The notes: a model not told the origin generated them from the letters alone. Positions 46,229 through 57,552 are shown, numbered from the stretch's first letter. The stretch: DNA of 64,000 bases from Marthasterias glacialis (GCA_911728455.2 OU452233.1:18688426-18752425); one strand, 5' to 3'. Program-made: numbers and translations.

Positions 46229-46406
46229 ATAGACCTTTATCATGGTGCAGCCATCTTGATTTTCTCCCATTCAAACCAATGTAACCAAACCGAGGCTGGA
46301 AGGGCAAATAGTCTGGTTCCTTTTTGAACAATGAATATTAGCATCTATTACTGTTAGTGGATACAGGGAACATGTCCAAGATGGTTGCAGCATGATAAAG
46401 GTCTAT
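46229..46406. mobile_element. Foldback MITE family I, full copy
   Basis: Ends ATAGACCTTTATCATGGTGC and GCATGATAAAGGTCTAT are inverted repeats. CAGCCATCTTGA / TCCAAGATGGTTG continue the arms to about 30 bp. The interior has AACCGAGGCTGGAAGGGCAA and AGTCTGGTTCC, shared with 40224-40470 and, weakly, 60745-60860. About 178 bp, non-coding. Confidence 0.9.
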
Positions 46407-46414
46407 TTCATATT

Positions 46415-46530
46415 GGGATGCTTTTCAACACTGAACTAGCCAGCCAGACCAGTTGGACAGACTGGTCCTTGTGTGTTTTATCTAGCACTTTGGTCAGTGA
46501 CCCACTGTTAGGGGAGAATGCTGTCTTTTA
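46415..46530. repeat. Dispersed repeat, family N
   Basis: TTTTCAACACTGAACTAGC and ATCTAGCACTTTGGTCAGTG match 56205-56315 (CTCAACACTGAACTAGC, ATCTAGCATTTGGCCA) in the same order. It lies directly next to the family I MITE. Confidence 0.6.
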
Positions 46531-47937
46531 CTTGTAGGTCATTTTTTTTAGCAAGAGAGTTTGAGTTACTTGTGCCACTTCTCCTTACTTCTCCTAAGCA
46601 AAGGGAGGAAAATCCACAGGAAAAACCGAGGGAAAGTGGACTGATCAATGCCTTCTATTAGGAAAAGTCGACAGTTTAATTCCTTATTTAGGCCAGTATT
46701 AGAAACCAATTTCACTTTATCTGAATATGGAAGTTTTGTGGACTTTACTGTGAGGTTTTTCTTTTGTTTGCAATCTGTGGGTGGAGTTTATGTAAAAAAT
46801 GATTTTCATTCTTCCATGGTTCGGACAAAAAATGTTACCTTTTGTTTCGTGAATTCTTTAGGGGTTTGTCAACGGGCATAAAATATTAGCCTCATAAAAC
46901 ACGGTTAAATTGTGTCCAATCATGCTTTGCAAAGGTAACAATCATAGATATTTTTATAGAGAGAGAAATTATTTGAAAGGGACGCATTTCACGGAAGGGA
47001 AATTGGATAAAAAAAAACCAGAGTTTACGATCTCACGTGACATGTTGCACCTTCAGGTTGTTTCTTTAAAATACCTATCAACGAACTTGTAGAGTGTATT
47101 GTGATCATAACACAGGCTGGGTGGGATTTTTATTTAGGCATACACTTCCTTTTGCATGACAATCAAAACTGAGTTTAACATCCCAAACTGTAAGAGAATG
47201 GGCCATTTAAAATCATGGACAACATAAAAAGCTTCATTTCGCTCTTCTCCTTTTTAAATCAAGGATACTATAAAATAGTATGGTCCCTCTTGGTACATAT
47301 GGTAGTCTATTCAATGCACACAAAATGTGACTTGGTACCAGACGAAGATTTTGTCAGCATAACAAAGGTGAAGTGAATTGAGCCTGCAGCAACTCCCTTT
47401 AACGCAAGATTACAACTGTGTGCATCCACTCTGCCAACGACGTGATGAAATTTGGCGTTACCCTTTCCCTTTGAGTGAAATACCAAGCCCATCTCTGGAA
47501 CCCATTATCACAATACAAAATGGATGACTACGGACAAATTTGGGTCATCAGCCATCTTGGGTCTCCCAGCAGGTAACTTCAGGGCACACAGTTTTGCAAA
47601 TGATAATAGCTCACCTTTGACCTTCTCGAGTTGACCTTTGGCATCTTGGGTATCCATCTCCCGAAGGCTTTTGTGAGCATCGGCTCTTGGGGGGATGGTA
47701 GGGTATCATGAATGCATAGCATCACTTTGGTTTGTTTCTTCCAATCTGAAGGACAATGGAAGTGAAAATGTCGTCACAATGCTTAGGAAGCAGATTTTCA
47801 TCTCCTTAAAGCAAACTTGTAGTCTGACTTGTCTGAACATGTTATTTATTATTTTTTTATAAATGGAAGCCTCCTCAATTGAGAAACTGCTCACCATAAA
47901 GGTAGAATACAGGGTGTTATCCAAAAACAATTAAATA
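46531..47937. other. Unassigned region
   Basis: No gene is supported. Short frames on both strands are not recognisable. Confidence 0.35.
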
Positions 47938-47990
47938 AGAATCAGTCTGAAAGCTTACTGATTATGAAGTTCATACCAGTTTCAATCTTC
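47938..47990. repeat. Short dispersed repeat, family O
   Basis: ATCAGTCTGAAAGCTTACTG and AAGTTCATACCAGT are shared with 58762-58812. The first half also occurs at 1213-1232. Its parent element is not visible. Confidence 0.6.
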
Positions 47991-48104
47991 CATAGATAAA
48001 GTTCTATCTGAAATACTATCAAAGGCAAGAAAATACAATTTGAAGACCCTGGTTTAAATTTCGGTTATAACAATCAAAATTAAGGACAATGTGTTTATAT
48101 GCTG

Positions 48105-48425
48105 AAAAGTGTGCACGGTTTTCACTAAATCTTCTCCTGACTCCGACGACGGATTGAGCCCAAAATTTTGCAGGTTTGTTTGTTCATGTACATAATGAAT
48201 CGGACAAAGTAAGAACACTGCACCATCAGCTTTGTCAATCCTATAATTTACCTTTAAAGCCCTAACCCAACATTGGTAAGAAAGAAAAAAATATGCATGG
48301 TATAAACATAATGATGGATAGAAAACTTTCCTTGAAATATCTCTGCCTGAAGTGTTATCGTTTTTGAATAATAAATGAAATAAGATCCAAAATTAATTTT
48401 CGTCTCAGTGAGACGAAAACTCTGC
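48105..48425 (-). mobile_element. Dispersed repeat with TTTTCGTCTC palindrome, family E
   Basis: Minus-strand homologue of 20250-20470. It keeps the palindrome (48397-48419, one central base) and GATCTTATTTCA, ATATTTCAAGGAAAGTTTTCTA and GGGCTTTAAAGG. Beyond that it extends to GATTGAGCCCAAAATTTTGC. The part at 48150-48220 resembles a sea-star repeat I remember (GAGCCCAAATTTTCACAGG); this is memory, not a search. Confidence 0.7.
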
Positions 48426-49017
48426 CTATAGGAATGCATAAACAAATGTTGAATGCATTTGTACCATTTTCTCGCAAATGTAACAACGAAATGATCTGAA
48501 ATGTTCAGAAAATGGTTGTGTTACATGTATCTTGATTTGTGCAAAGGATGGAAGTATTTACAGTCAGTTCACCAATGTTGAGCTAAGGCTTTAACGACCC
48601 TGTCATAAAAGTTTAAGAAAAGGGTAGAATATAATTTAAGTCATTTACTCATAACAGCGTCTAGTCTATTCTGTAAAATATACAGGTCAATTTATCATAA
48701 TTGTTCACACACTTTGCCTATTGTGTTTGGAAACATGTTATGGTTAAATAGTTAACCATATACTGACAGATAGGCAAAATTAATATTCTAGTCCCCTTGG
48801 CAACTCCGACATGCAACTTCTAATTCAATATTTATAGAGTGTTTTCCAGTTAACAAAAACCAAAGAGAGGCAATCAGGTGAACTGCTGAGACGTTGTACG
48901 CCCAGAAACTGCTCATGTATTTATTTTTCAGATAAGAATATGCCAGTTGAAACGTTTTGTGAAGAAACTTTGAAAAGCTTCATGTATTATCTATCCCTAA
49001 CGTAAGAATTATATTTG
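48426..49017. other. Unassigned AT-rich region
   Basis: Contains a small hairpin TATGGTTAA-ATAG-TTAACCATA (about 48738-48759). No gene. Confidence 0.4.
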
Positions 49018-49262
49018 GCATCAGTTTGGCTTAGTGGTTTCTTTCCCCGCCTTTCACCTCTGTGGACCCCGCTTCGAATCCCACCTCAGACCTGGAGCCT
49101 TGCATGTGGATTGGATTTTTAGTCACTATCTGACCATGATCTGACTGTGTGGGTTTTCCTCTCCCACACCTAAAACTGAACATTTTTTCTTGTTTCCTAT
49201 TCCCCATCCTGTTACTGGTACTTGCGCTGTTGGATATGTAATAAAATAAAATAAATAAATAA
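49018..49262 (+). mobile_element. tRNA-derived SINE, family A
   Basis: A tRNA-like head with A box in TTTGGCTTAGTGGTTTC and B box GCTTCGAATCCC (about 49071-49082). The body contains GCATGTGGATTGGATTTTTA and GTGGGTTTTCCTCTCCCACA, and the tail is AAATAAAATAAATAAATAAA (to 49262). It is the plus-strand counterpart of the copies at 4.2 and 62.1 kb. Confidence 0.85.
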
Positions 49263-49284
49263 ATATCATGGTTCCAGAAATAAA

Positions 49285-49335
49285 GTGATGGTGTAACGAC
49301 TCTTTTTAGAACCACCACAACTCGTAAGTGACATT
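49285..49335 (-). repeat. Fragment of structured repeat
   Basis: On the minus strand ACGAGTTGTGGTGGTTCT AAAAAGAGTCGTTACACCA matches the left half of the structured repeats at 13625 and 25965. The CTGAAGA core is absent. It abuts the tail of the SINE. Confidence 0.6.
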
Positions 49336-50337
49336 GTTCAAGGTGGTCCTCCAAACCCTGAACTCTTTTCCAGAGTTTCAAGTCTTACTTCAGTTATCTT
49401 GAAATGATTACGAGCACCCGAAATTGAAAGAGTACTCGCTGCTTTAGGCTACAGATACTCTATCTAGTGAACTTGGCAACGTGATGGAGACAAATGACAA
49501 CTCAAAGATTCTCACACTAATCAATCTCCATTGACTTTTATTTGTTGGATCCAGCATGAGCCATCGGGGAGCGTTCCACGGCGGACCGCTTTCAAAGTCA
49601 GCCATTTTTGACCCGCTCTGTATTTTGACAATCCCGGAATTGTCTGGATTAGAATAGAGGGTTGGTGATACATCACGGCGCGGTCGCGCTGGAGCTCAAG
49701 TAAACGGACATGTGTTATGCATCTTGGAGTGCCTTGAATACCTGGGAAAGAGGGCGTCCATCATTCAAAGAGGCTCCTTGTATATCTTCACATTCTATCC
49801 ATCATTACCCTCAACGAAACCTCTTTTTTTTACGGAATGCTCCAAATAAATCATGGAATAACAACTTTACAATATGAGGCAAGTGAAAGAGAAGGTTGTT
49901 CCCGTGGTAGCGCTTGGAGGAAGGCCTCTGTTGGTGTGGGAGAAGTTTGTACTGAGGATAGAGTTATTGGCTCTTCAGAAAAACCAGAATCTTGCACAAA
50001 ACTATCAAGATCTAAGACTAGAGGCGTGGCTTAACCTGAGAATGCTTACCTCGCATAAAGACAACAAGTGCTGTAGCAGGCCTTAAATTAACCCACGGCA
50101 CCCACAGCAATTGCCGCGGTGCCCTGTGCTTTTGCCGTGGTGCCCTTTGCAAAGTTCCAGTACAAGTTTACATTTTCCTCATAGATGTGCCCCTTACCAG
50201 AAGAAAAGTGCCTTGCCCTTTCAAGAGCGAAGTTACACGAAATTAATCAAAACAATTGTTAGATACTTTTAAACCATTGAGGTTTAAACAAAGTATCAAA
50301 ACATCTAATCAATTCTTTCATCGACAATGGGTGCTCA
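49336..50337. other. Unassigned region, GC-richer 49540-49790
   Basis: 49540-49790 is a CpG-containing single-copy-looking block with TGGATTAGA (an Otx-type GGATTA site, about 49648) and GGCGCGGTCGCGCTGG. It could be regulatory. 50095-50200 has two GCCGYGGTGCCCT units, a small degenerate repeat. No gene is recognised. Confidence 0.3.
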
Positions 50338-50451
50338 GGGGTGAATTTCACAAAACTAGTCCTAACTCATGACAAGTCATTTAAGTTAGGACTAGTTGCT
50401 CATCCTAACTCGAGATAAGACTAGTCTTAGCGCTTTGTGAAATCCACCCCC
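50338..50451. mobile_element. Foldback MITE with TTTCACAAA ends
   Basis: GGGGTGAATTTCACAAA and TTTGTGAAATCCACCCC are terminal inverted repeats. ACTAGTCCTAACTC, TTAGGACTAGT and related segments make the interior self-complementary several times. About 113 bp, non-coding. Its ends resemble those near 21656. Confidence 0.9.
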
Positions 50452-51092
50452 GGTCTCTGTCAAAGATTTGGATTGAGTATTGGGTTTTCGACAACTTTGT
50501 AAATAAGACCATACATCATTTAAATATAGGTACTGCACTAAATATTTATGAGCTCAGACTGCCCTTGGGCATTTCAGTATTATACATCAGGAGAAGTAAA
50601 TAGATGACAGTCTGCCACAGACAGTTTCACCTTGGAACTGTTTAAACGCAACACCCAACCACAGTTTACTTATTATAAATTGACACTCCTTCCGAGAAAA
50701 CGCCATCTCGCAGACTCCTCAGTATAAAGGGTATGTTAATCTCTTTTGAGTTTCCTCCAGACTCTTGTAGTCCTTGATGGAGAAAACCAAACACAACTCC
50801 AGACTGGAATTGTCTCCAGACTTCCCCATCAAAGAGTCTCACTGCCTCAGATGAAATTTAAAAAAAACTGTACACCACAGGAGGACATCGGGGACTTCTA
50901 AACTAACCCAACCTACCTGTTCAATAATATTTTATTCATAAATAGAATTCCAACCAATAACTTTTAATAAGTTAAAAAGGTTTTGTGTTCTTATACTTTA
51001 AAGTTTTGGGGATTGGGGGATATTTGGGTATGTTTAATAATAAAGTGAAAATATATAAAGACATATATAAATCTGACCCCAAGTAGTAGAAT
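50452..51092. other. Unassigned region
   Basis: No recognised gene. 50620-50880 is slightly GC-richer and contains partly repeated CTCCAGACT motifs. Confidence 0.35.
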
Positions 51093-51160
51093 ACAAGGGA
51101 AACTGACTGGGTAAATTTTACATCAATTTGAAGGTTAACAAAGAATTGTCCACCCCCAAA
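51093..51160 (-). mobile_element. Body fragment of SINE family P
   Basis: AAGGGAAACTGACTGGGTAA, ATTTTACATCAATTTG and GTTAACAAAGAATTGT match, inverted, the right flank of the element at 57553-57745. The tRNA-like part is missing. Confidence 0.65.
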
Positions 51161-51237
51161 AATACACCAGATTTGTGATTAAGCAAACTGAGAAATTGCA
51201 AAGAATTAACTGTCCTTTCTCATGCAATTAAATACTT

Positions 51238-51322
51238 CAAAAAATTGTTAATGGCCTCATGTTTTGACCCTAGCAGACTCTGCTAGGCTTGGAACGTGAG
51301 GCCATTAACAATTTTTCGCATT
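51238..51322. mobile_element. Perfect-stem foldback element
   Basis: AAATTGTTAATGGCCTCA and TGAGGCCATTAACAATTT form long arms that continue through CCTAGCAGA / TCTGCTAGG to a very short loop. About 85 bp in total, so it is almost entirely hairpin. A diverged half copy lies at 5925-6005. Confidence 0.9.
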
Positions 51323-52079
51323 TTACAACAAGTCCTTTTGGTTAATAAGCGGTTTGCAAAAGCTAATTTAATTTTTTTAGTTAAATAGTTCAGAAGATGA
51401 GCGAGTATAAATGAAAGACATCCTTATCCAATAACTTGGGCCTTTTACTCCACTCTACAGGCTTACTTTGGAATGTTAGCAACTCCTAACTGAAGGGGGG
51501 TGGTGGGATAGTGTTAATGAATGAGGTATCTGAGTCACACTGTCCACGGCAACATCGTTGTTCTTATTCTTCAAGACAACAACAAATGAACGAGCTGGAT
51601 CATTAAGACAGAGTACCAGCGTGTGTTGGCGTCCCAGAGGACTACTTACATCATAAGCTCACTTGATGTATCACCTACAAAGACTCCAAGTTCCAAGTCG
51701 CCACAGCGAGCATACATACGTCAGCGTAGATAGAGATGTCATTTTTAGACCTGATGAGCCTGTTTTGTCGATGAGCTAGGCATGATCTGTCAAAGGCTTG
51801 CAGAGACTCGAGAACCCTTTTTTTTTTGGTCATCTGCAAAGTAAAATAAAATTAGGAAACATCAGTCAGGGATTAATTTGTTATATGGTAAGAAATCAAA
51901 ACCCATGCAGGAACTTTACTTGATAAAGAAAACCATCTAGAATTGTGTTTTTTGAGTTGCTCTTTTCAACTTGTGTACTTGGTGTGAGCCAGGTTGTATC
52001 CGGACATCTTTTAGACTTTCAGTTTTTAGTTTGAAGAGTCTGTTTTTTATCTGTCATTCATAAATACCCCAGAAAGTTT
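51323..52079. other. Unassigned region
   Basis: No gene. 51420-51800 is moderately GC-rich and single-copy-looking; nothing more can be said. Confidence 0.35.
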
Positions 52080-52190
52080 ATCCATTCTTATTGGTCGAGA
52101 GCATCTTACATGGGGATGTTTACCTGGTATTCAACAGCCAATAAAGACACGGCTGGAGCTGTTTAAGACCCGTTATTTTAGTCTGGTTTC
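52080..52190. mobile_element. Family M related segment
   Basis: TCTTATTGGTCGAGAG, GTTTACCTGGTATTCAA and GTTTAAGACC match, inverted, the right part of 43801-43935. Together with the foldback that follows at 52372 it may be one larger or nested element. Confidence 0.55.
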
Positions 52191-52371
52191 CTGCTTTGAT
52201 ACTCTAGAAAGCGTATATGAAGAGACACGAAACAGACCCACATTGCAAAGCTGGGCTCCTGAATGTAACGTTACAGCAAAAATCATTGCAAAGCGAGCAA
52301 GGTTTCTTGTGTCCTTCTCTGATTGTTTTTTCAACATTTTATTTCTTAACAATAAAAGGGCATTTATGAAT

Positions 52372-52540
52372 GGGAATAAAAGAGTGGTGACTCGGTCTTA
52401 ATCTGCCGTTTAAAACCTTACAGTGTCGCGTCCGTGCGATAAAGGTCCACGCCTTCAGCTCGGGCCTTTATATCACACGGGCCACGACACTGACTGTTTT
52501 AAACGGCCGATTAAGACCAAGTCACCACTCTTTTATTCCC
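52372..52540. mobile_element. Near-perfect palindromic MITE, family M
   Basis: GGGAATAAAAGAGTGGTGAC at the left and GTCACCACTCTTTTATTCCC at the right are exact inverse matches. The arms continue through GGTCTTAATC / GATTAAGACC, GTTTAAAAC / GTTTTAAAC, CAGTGTCG / CGACACTG and GATAAAGG / CCTTTATATC to a small centre near 52456. The whole 169-bp unit is one hairpin. No reading frame. Confidence 0.95.
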
Positions 52541-52624
52541 TTATTTACACATGAATGATCAATTCAGATGCCATCTTTTAGTTTTCAACAAGTTCTGTTT
52601 TCATAATCGGACTCAAACATGTAC

Positions 52625-52805
52625 CTTGTGGTTGATTTTAGGAGTTTGCTAAGCACAGAATAATTTCACTAGCAGATACGAGTTACCAGCCAAAATACCA
52701 TAAAGTACATGTGTTCTGACTGGTGTACCACCCATTTTTTGTTGTAAAGCAAAGAACTTTGTTTGGCAACTTCTTCTGCTAAACAGCTTCATGATATTGG
52801 CCAGA
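52625..52805. mobile_element. MITE-like dispersed repeat, family K
   Basis: AGTTTGCTAAGCACAGAATA, GTTACCAGCCAAAATACCAT, CACCCATTTTTTG and TTCTGCTAAACAGCTTCATG follow the same order as in 8210-8352. The ends TTGCTAAGCA / TGCTAAACAGC are partly inverted. Confidence 0.65.
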
Positions 52806-53379
52806 CCAACAGCCCAGAAATCAATCCAGACGTGTGAACTTGGAATTGTGACAATTACTGAGTTACTGAGAAAACGTGTAGTCTAATCAAAACACGTGAC
52901 CACAATCAGCTGAATCAAAGAGAACAAAACAGAAACTCCTGTGAAATTTCATGCCGACTCATTTCCGTAATTCTCATTCATCGCAAAGTTCCGAGTAACC
53001 TTAGGTCATCTGACCACTCCTTCCAAGATAAACCCTCACCCCAAGAATTCGCCAAATAATGGACTTTCATCAACGGAGTGCCTCCAGTGCTAAGCTTGAT
53101 GATGCATTTGCCACAAATGGAACTTTTTACCGAAGGCCAGGATATCCTTGACCACAAGTTCTTTTCCAGATGCACGATGACTGGTTTTAAATTATGAAGT
53201 TTATACAAGTGATCAAAGACAGAGTGAGGCAAAAAAACAACTTATCAGAGTTGAGTATCTTTAATAGGAAGTGTAAATTGAATGGTTTGTAAATGTTCTG
53301 TAGTCCAACTCCAGAAAGTCCACGCAAAAGTTGGCGGCATAATGTTATAAACAAGATGTCGCAGACTGAGCGCCCTATC
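52806..53379. other. Unassigned region
   Basis: Minus frames at 52978-53414 (84 and 75 codons) overlap and are not recognised. No repeat is visible. Confidence 0.35.
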
Positions 53380-54560
53380 ATATTTCCGAGACAATGAAAA
53401 AGAGAACTCTTCAAAATGAGGCAGTACGGATGAAGATAACGTCAGACTACCACAATGTCAGTAGTAGCTTAGGTAGGACACCTTGTTGTACTTTGAAGCC
53501 TTTGCTAGTGCTTCAAAGAAAACACGGAATACAAAGTCGTATTTGTTTCAGGCAAATCGTCAGAGTAAGGCTTTGATACTGAAACAAAATGAGTGAGGCA
53601 GCCACTCCATTAGTAAGGCAGGGTCAATGGACAAAGGGACTCAATGAACACTGGCCATTTCTGTTTCAGGCAAACCCTTCACGGTAAGGCTGTGATACTG
53701 CGAATGAGTGAGGCAGTCACTCTATTGTCTCAATCCACCTGACATCATCCTCACAAGAATCTTGGTTGCACCATTTTGGAAGTTAATATCACCAGGGTTC
53801 TACCCAGGTTTTTCCAAAACTTTGGGGCATTCTGGACCCAAATTTTGAACGTGTGGCCGAAGCACGCTGAATTGGTAGCAGGTCCTTGGAATGTTTTTAT
53901 TTAATATTTATGTTTGGTTTGAAAAGCTCAACAGTGCAATCTGGAGCATTTAAAATGGTTTTATGGTAGGATTTTTGTGAATTTGATATTAAAATCTAAG
54001 AAGAAAAAAAAATAAATAAAAAAAATTAAATTGGTGGATCGGCCATAATTTCTGCGTATCGGTCCATAATTGGCGTGTATCGGCCTGATACGCTGGCTTG
54101 TGCATGGGGAGAGCCCTGATGATCACTGTGTGTTATACAGTGTGGTGCACATTATAGGCAGCCTGGCACTTTAACATGTACCTATTGATTTCCTCAATGG
54201 TGAGCATGGCACAATCACCACATGTGACGTTTGTGTAAGGGGTCAATAGTAAGGTAAGGTCGATGGACTGACCGAACCCTGGTCATTTGTGTTTCAGGCA
54301 AATCTTCACGGTAAGCCTGAAAATGAGTAAGGCAGCCTCTCTGCAAGCAATAAGAGGATGGAGAGACACACTAAGTCAAAAAAAGGTTTTAGGCAATTTT
54401 TCACAGTACGCCTAATGAATTGATGGAAATGACAAGGTGAGGTTGGTGGATGGTATGTTTGAAAGGAAACAGTGAATCCTAGCCCTTTTTGGTTGGAATA
54501 AATAAATCTTTGCACTGAGACTGTGATACCACACAGAGCAAGTTTGGATACTTGAGACAG
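53380..54560. repeat. Degenerate tandem array with AG/GTAAG pattern
   Basis: Diverged units of roughly 95-120 bp share TTTCAGGCAAA, GTAAGGCTGTGATACTG, AATGAGTGAGGCAGC and GGTCAATGGAC motifs. Four units have a polypyrimidine-AG, then 13-14 nt, then a GTA(A/C)G(G/C) donor-like site: 53552-53564, 53670-53683, 54298-54310 and 54393-54405. The 53.8-54.2 kb middle has other sequence, including two TATCGG..CCATAATT units (about 54040-54085). No protein is supported. Confidence 0.65.
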
Positions 54561-54990
54561 AAATGAATGAGGTGAGGCCTTTGTTGGGAATGGAGCCTCT
54601 GTGTTTGACGGGCAACACAAGAGTTACAGTTCCAAGTCGTGCATGTCTGTTGTCGCACAAGGGACAAAATAATGTTACATATGTGAGCCACAAATGCGTC
54701 CTTGTGGCTTTAGATAAATCAACAATGATGAGATTTCTGAAGAGTCCTGGATGCCATGAACGAAGGCTGATGAGAACTCAGTCTGTCTACAGAATTGAAA
54801 CTAGAAACCACAATACTACAAACCAAATGTTCAGTCATATGCGGAACTATTCAATATGTCATTTCAAAAATGTTTTTCACACAATCAATCAGTCAAATAT
54901 TACTTGACGCTTCTATGAAAATGGTCTGTGGATTGTTGACTGCAGGTCTGATACTTCGTTCTTGTTAGGGTAGGGCGTTTTCGTGTGCTT
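54561..54990. other. Unassigned region
   Basis: A 114-codon plus frame (54563-54907) is unrecognised, and I see no supporting signals. Confidence 0.35.
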
Positions 54991-55070
54991 GAACAATGCA
55001 AAGGGCACCAAGGCAATGACCAGGGGCCTCTGTTGCCTTCCGTGCAGCATCAGGAAAAAGTCCACACCTA
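54991..55070. repeat. Dispersed repeat J / family G deletion derivative
   Basis: CACCAAGGCAATGACCAGGGG is followed directly by CCTCTGTTGCCTTC. At 24.6 kb the same two segments are separated by the family G MITE. This is either an uninterrupted copy of the host repeat or an internally deleted member. Confidence 0.6.
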
Positions 55071-55974
55071 TTCCATGAGCATTTCTCTGTGCGGGGAACT
55101 TAGCCCAGGAGTACAATCAGAGACGATTCAGCTAAGAATGACCGTTTTTACAAAGCACTACAGTTTGCTAAGAACATCATGCAGTTAGATTTGTCAGCAC
55201 GTTCCGCATAATGGCTTTCTGACATTTAGCCCAGGTTGGGTCCTTGGCTCTATGGTTTGGAGTCAGTTCACGTAACGTATCCGTGGACGGATCCACGACG
55301 AAAAAACCCCACTCAGTTTACACACACCTCATCCCCCTTCTTCTTTGCACGTTAGACGGTACACCTCTTGGGTCAAGCTACCACTCCCCCTTAAAGTGAA
55401 CCCTCACCCCATGAATCAAGTCCCATAATGAACCCACATCAACAAACAGCGCCTGGTGCACCACCGATGGCCGACGACAACCCAACAATAAGCCCCCATG
55501 ATGTATGTACCACAAGGGCACCGGGCGTCGCCTAAGGGGGCGTTGCAATATGATCCCACAACCTGAACTTGAGACCAAAATTCAAGAAAGAATTTCCCTC
55601 TCTCTGTTTGTGATTTAAATGCTTGGCCTAAAGCCTTGGAGCAATGGAAAATTGATACTTTGAATTGTTATTTGTTTGCCAACTTTTTTTTGCCATGATC
55701 CCACGGGAACATATGTTGATAAATGAGAGCAGGAGTGCATTTTAATCCCAATGCCCCTGTGTGCCCAGGCTAATATTTAGGAGCTATTCAGACTAAGAAG
55801 AATGTCAAAATGGCTTTTCAAATTAACTGCTTGATGAAATTTATTTTACACAGTTATTGAGTCCATCTCAAAATTTAAAAAAGGCTGAAAACTGTACAAA
55901 AAACCCACAGATAACTTGTGACATTGGAGTCTCCACCATTCACACCTACAAAGATCATGCTCAGATCATCTGAT
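55071..55974. other. Unassigned region, GC-richer 55200-55580
   Basis: 55200-55580 is GC-richer with CpGs and a 66-codon minus frame (55378-55578) that I do not recognise. A regulatory or conserved non-coding role is possible. The rest is AT-rich. Confidence 0.3.
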
Positions 55975-56160
55975 GTGACTAGCCAGTGGTGTAGCCAGAA
56001 TTGTTCAGTGGGGGAGGGGGCAGGGACCATGTTTTTAATGAATTACATGCATCTGGATTTGTTTTCATGGGGGAGGGGGGGCACCTGTAGGACACAAGGA
56101 ATTTGTGGGGGGGGGCACATGATCCCCAGATCCCCTATGGCTACGCCGTTGTGACTAGCC
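55975..56160. mobile_element. G-rich MITE-like repeat, family H
   Basis: The left AGTGGTGTAGCCAGAATT and right CTATGGCTACGCCGTTG are inverted ends. The interior contains repeated GGGGGAGGGGG runs. Ends of the same family appear at 28355-28388 and 60112-60185. Confidence 0.7.
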
Positions 56161-56204
56161 AACTAAGCTTGTCATCTCACCAGTCTACCAGCTTTTTGAC
56201 TTTA

Positions 56205-56315
56205 AATAGGGATGTTTCTCAACACTGAACTAGCTTGCGGGATTACACAGAGAGAATTTAAGACCGGTCCCCAGATGTTTCAATCTAGCATTTGGCCATT
56301 AGGAGCTCCATAAAG
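56205..56315. repeat. Dispersed repeat, family N
   Basis: TTCTCAACACTGAACTAGC and CAATCTAGCATTTGGCCA match 46415-46530 in order. No coding content. Confidence 0.6.
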
Positions 56316-56477
56316 GGACGGCACTGTCATTTTGTGTCTCAGGGTTTTGGGTATAATATATAAAAATTATAAACACTAGAAGTTTCACACCAATCGTATT
56401 TGTTTGTTTTCCTTGCTGGGAGATGACAGCATAATAATAAAGCTGACTCTCATCAAACTTGTTGACTGAAAGTTAGG

Positions 56478-56575
56478 TCATGTCTGAATTAGCGGCCATT
56501 CCTGGATCACTACAGCATGATGCCCTGAAGTTTAGGACGTCCACAGCAACACCCTTAGCAACAGCTGTCCGATAC
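56478..56575. repeat. Dispersed repeat, family L
   Basis: CATGTCTGAATTAGCGGCC, CTGGATCACTA, ATGATGCCCTGAAGTTTAGG and CAACACCCTTAGCAACAGC match 41385-41545. It lacks the internal CCATAGC repeats. Confidence 0.75.
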
Positions 56576-57552
56576 ACCCTTACTCTTTTTTGCTTGAAAG
56601 TCAGCTTACAATTTGGGGCTTGGGACAGAAATGTTTACGTGTTTTTACAGACACGGTTTTGTTGAAAAAAGTCACAAGAACCTGTCCTAGGGTTTCTTTT
56701 CATACATTTTTCCCCCTCCATTTTCACAAAGTTAAAGAGCAACTAGTGGATACCCCCTTTAAACCACACACCCAAACACATCAATTTAAATCGGTTGAAC
56801 TATGAATTTAACTACCATTTATTATCATTAACACACCATAATACCCAGCCATTGCATTCAGAGCATTTTTTTCCCCCTATATTTTCTCTCGTTCCATTAT
56901 AAACACCCTCTAACAACTGCGCTGTCTGTAAATATTATGAGTGCAACAATCGAAACAAATTCACCCACTTTGAAAGTTTTCATGCCCGGCACAATGAAAC
57001 GCTGGCGAGGTTTGCATAATGAAATCTCAAAGGCCTGAATAGTGGACGCACCACGGGGGGCTGGCTTCTTTCATCTCCATGTAATACATCCACAATTGTA
57101 TCCCATTCAGAAGCTGCAACCCAGTATTTGGGGGATTTATACTCAATAGTTGGGTAACCACCGTTCTTCTTTTGACGGTGAACTTAAGGTAATACACTTT
57201 TGGAGTTTGCGTGCAGAGGGTTATAAAAAAACAGTTTTGTTTGTGTCAACAACAGTTGTGAAAAACAGCCCTGTCATTGTATTGACAATGACTTTATCAG
57301 TGATTAGGTTAGCGTTGGTTGCTTTGAAAAACTATTTTCTGCTTTTTTATGTTTCTGAGGGAATAAGTACTCATTTTTTCAGATATTGAGATGGTCAATG
57401 AATAGCTTTAAGTCTTAACATAAATCAAGCTTAAAATAAAACAAGAGTATTTAAAAGCAGTACTAAACAGTGAAAATTGATTACCTAATCTAATTCCTTG
57501 AAATAAACAACACCAGCAGTAGTCACTATTCAACAGTTGTCATTTAATTTAT
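56576..57552. other. Unassigned region with octamer-like site
   Basis: 56960-57130 is GC-richer and includes TTTGCATAATGAAAT (57011-57025), a POU/octamer-type motif. No gene is recognised. A possible regulatory block, judged only by motif and composition. Confidence 0.25.
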
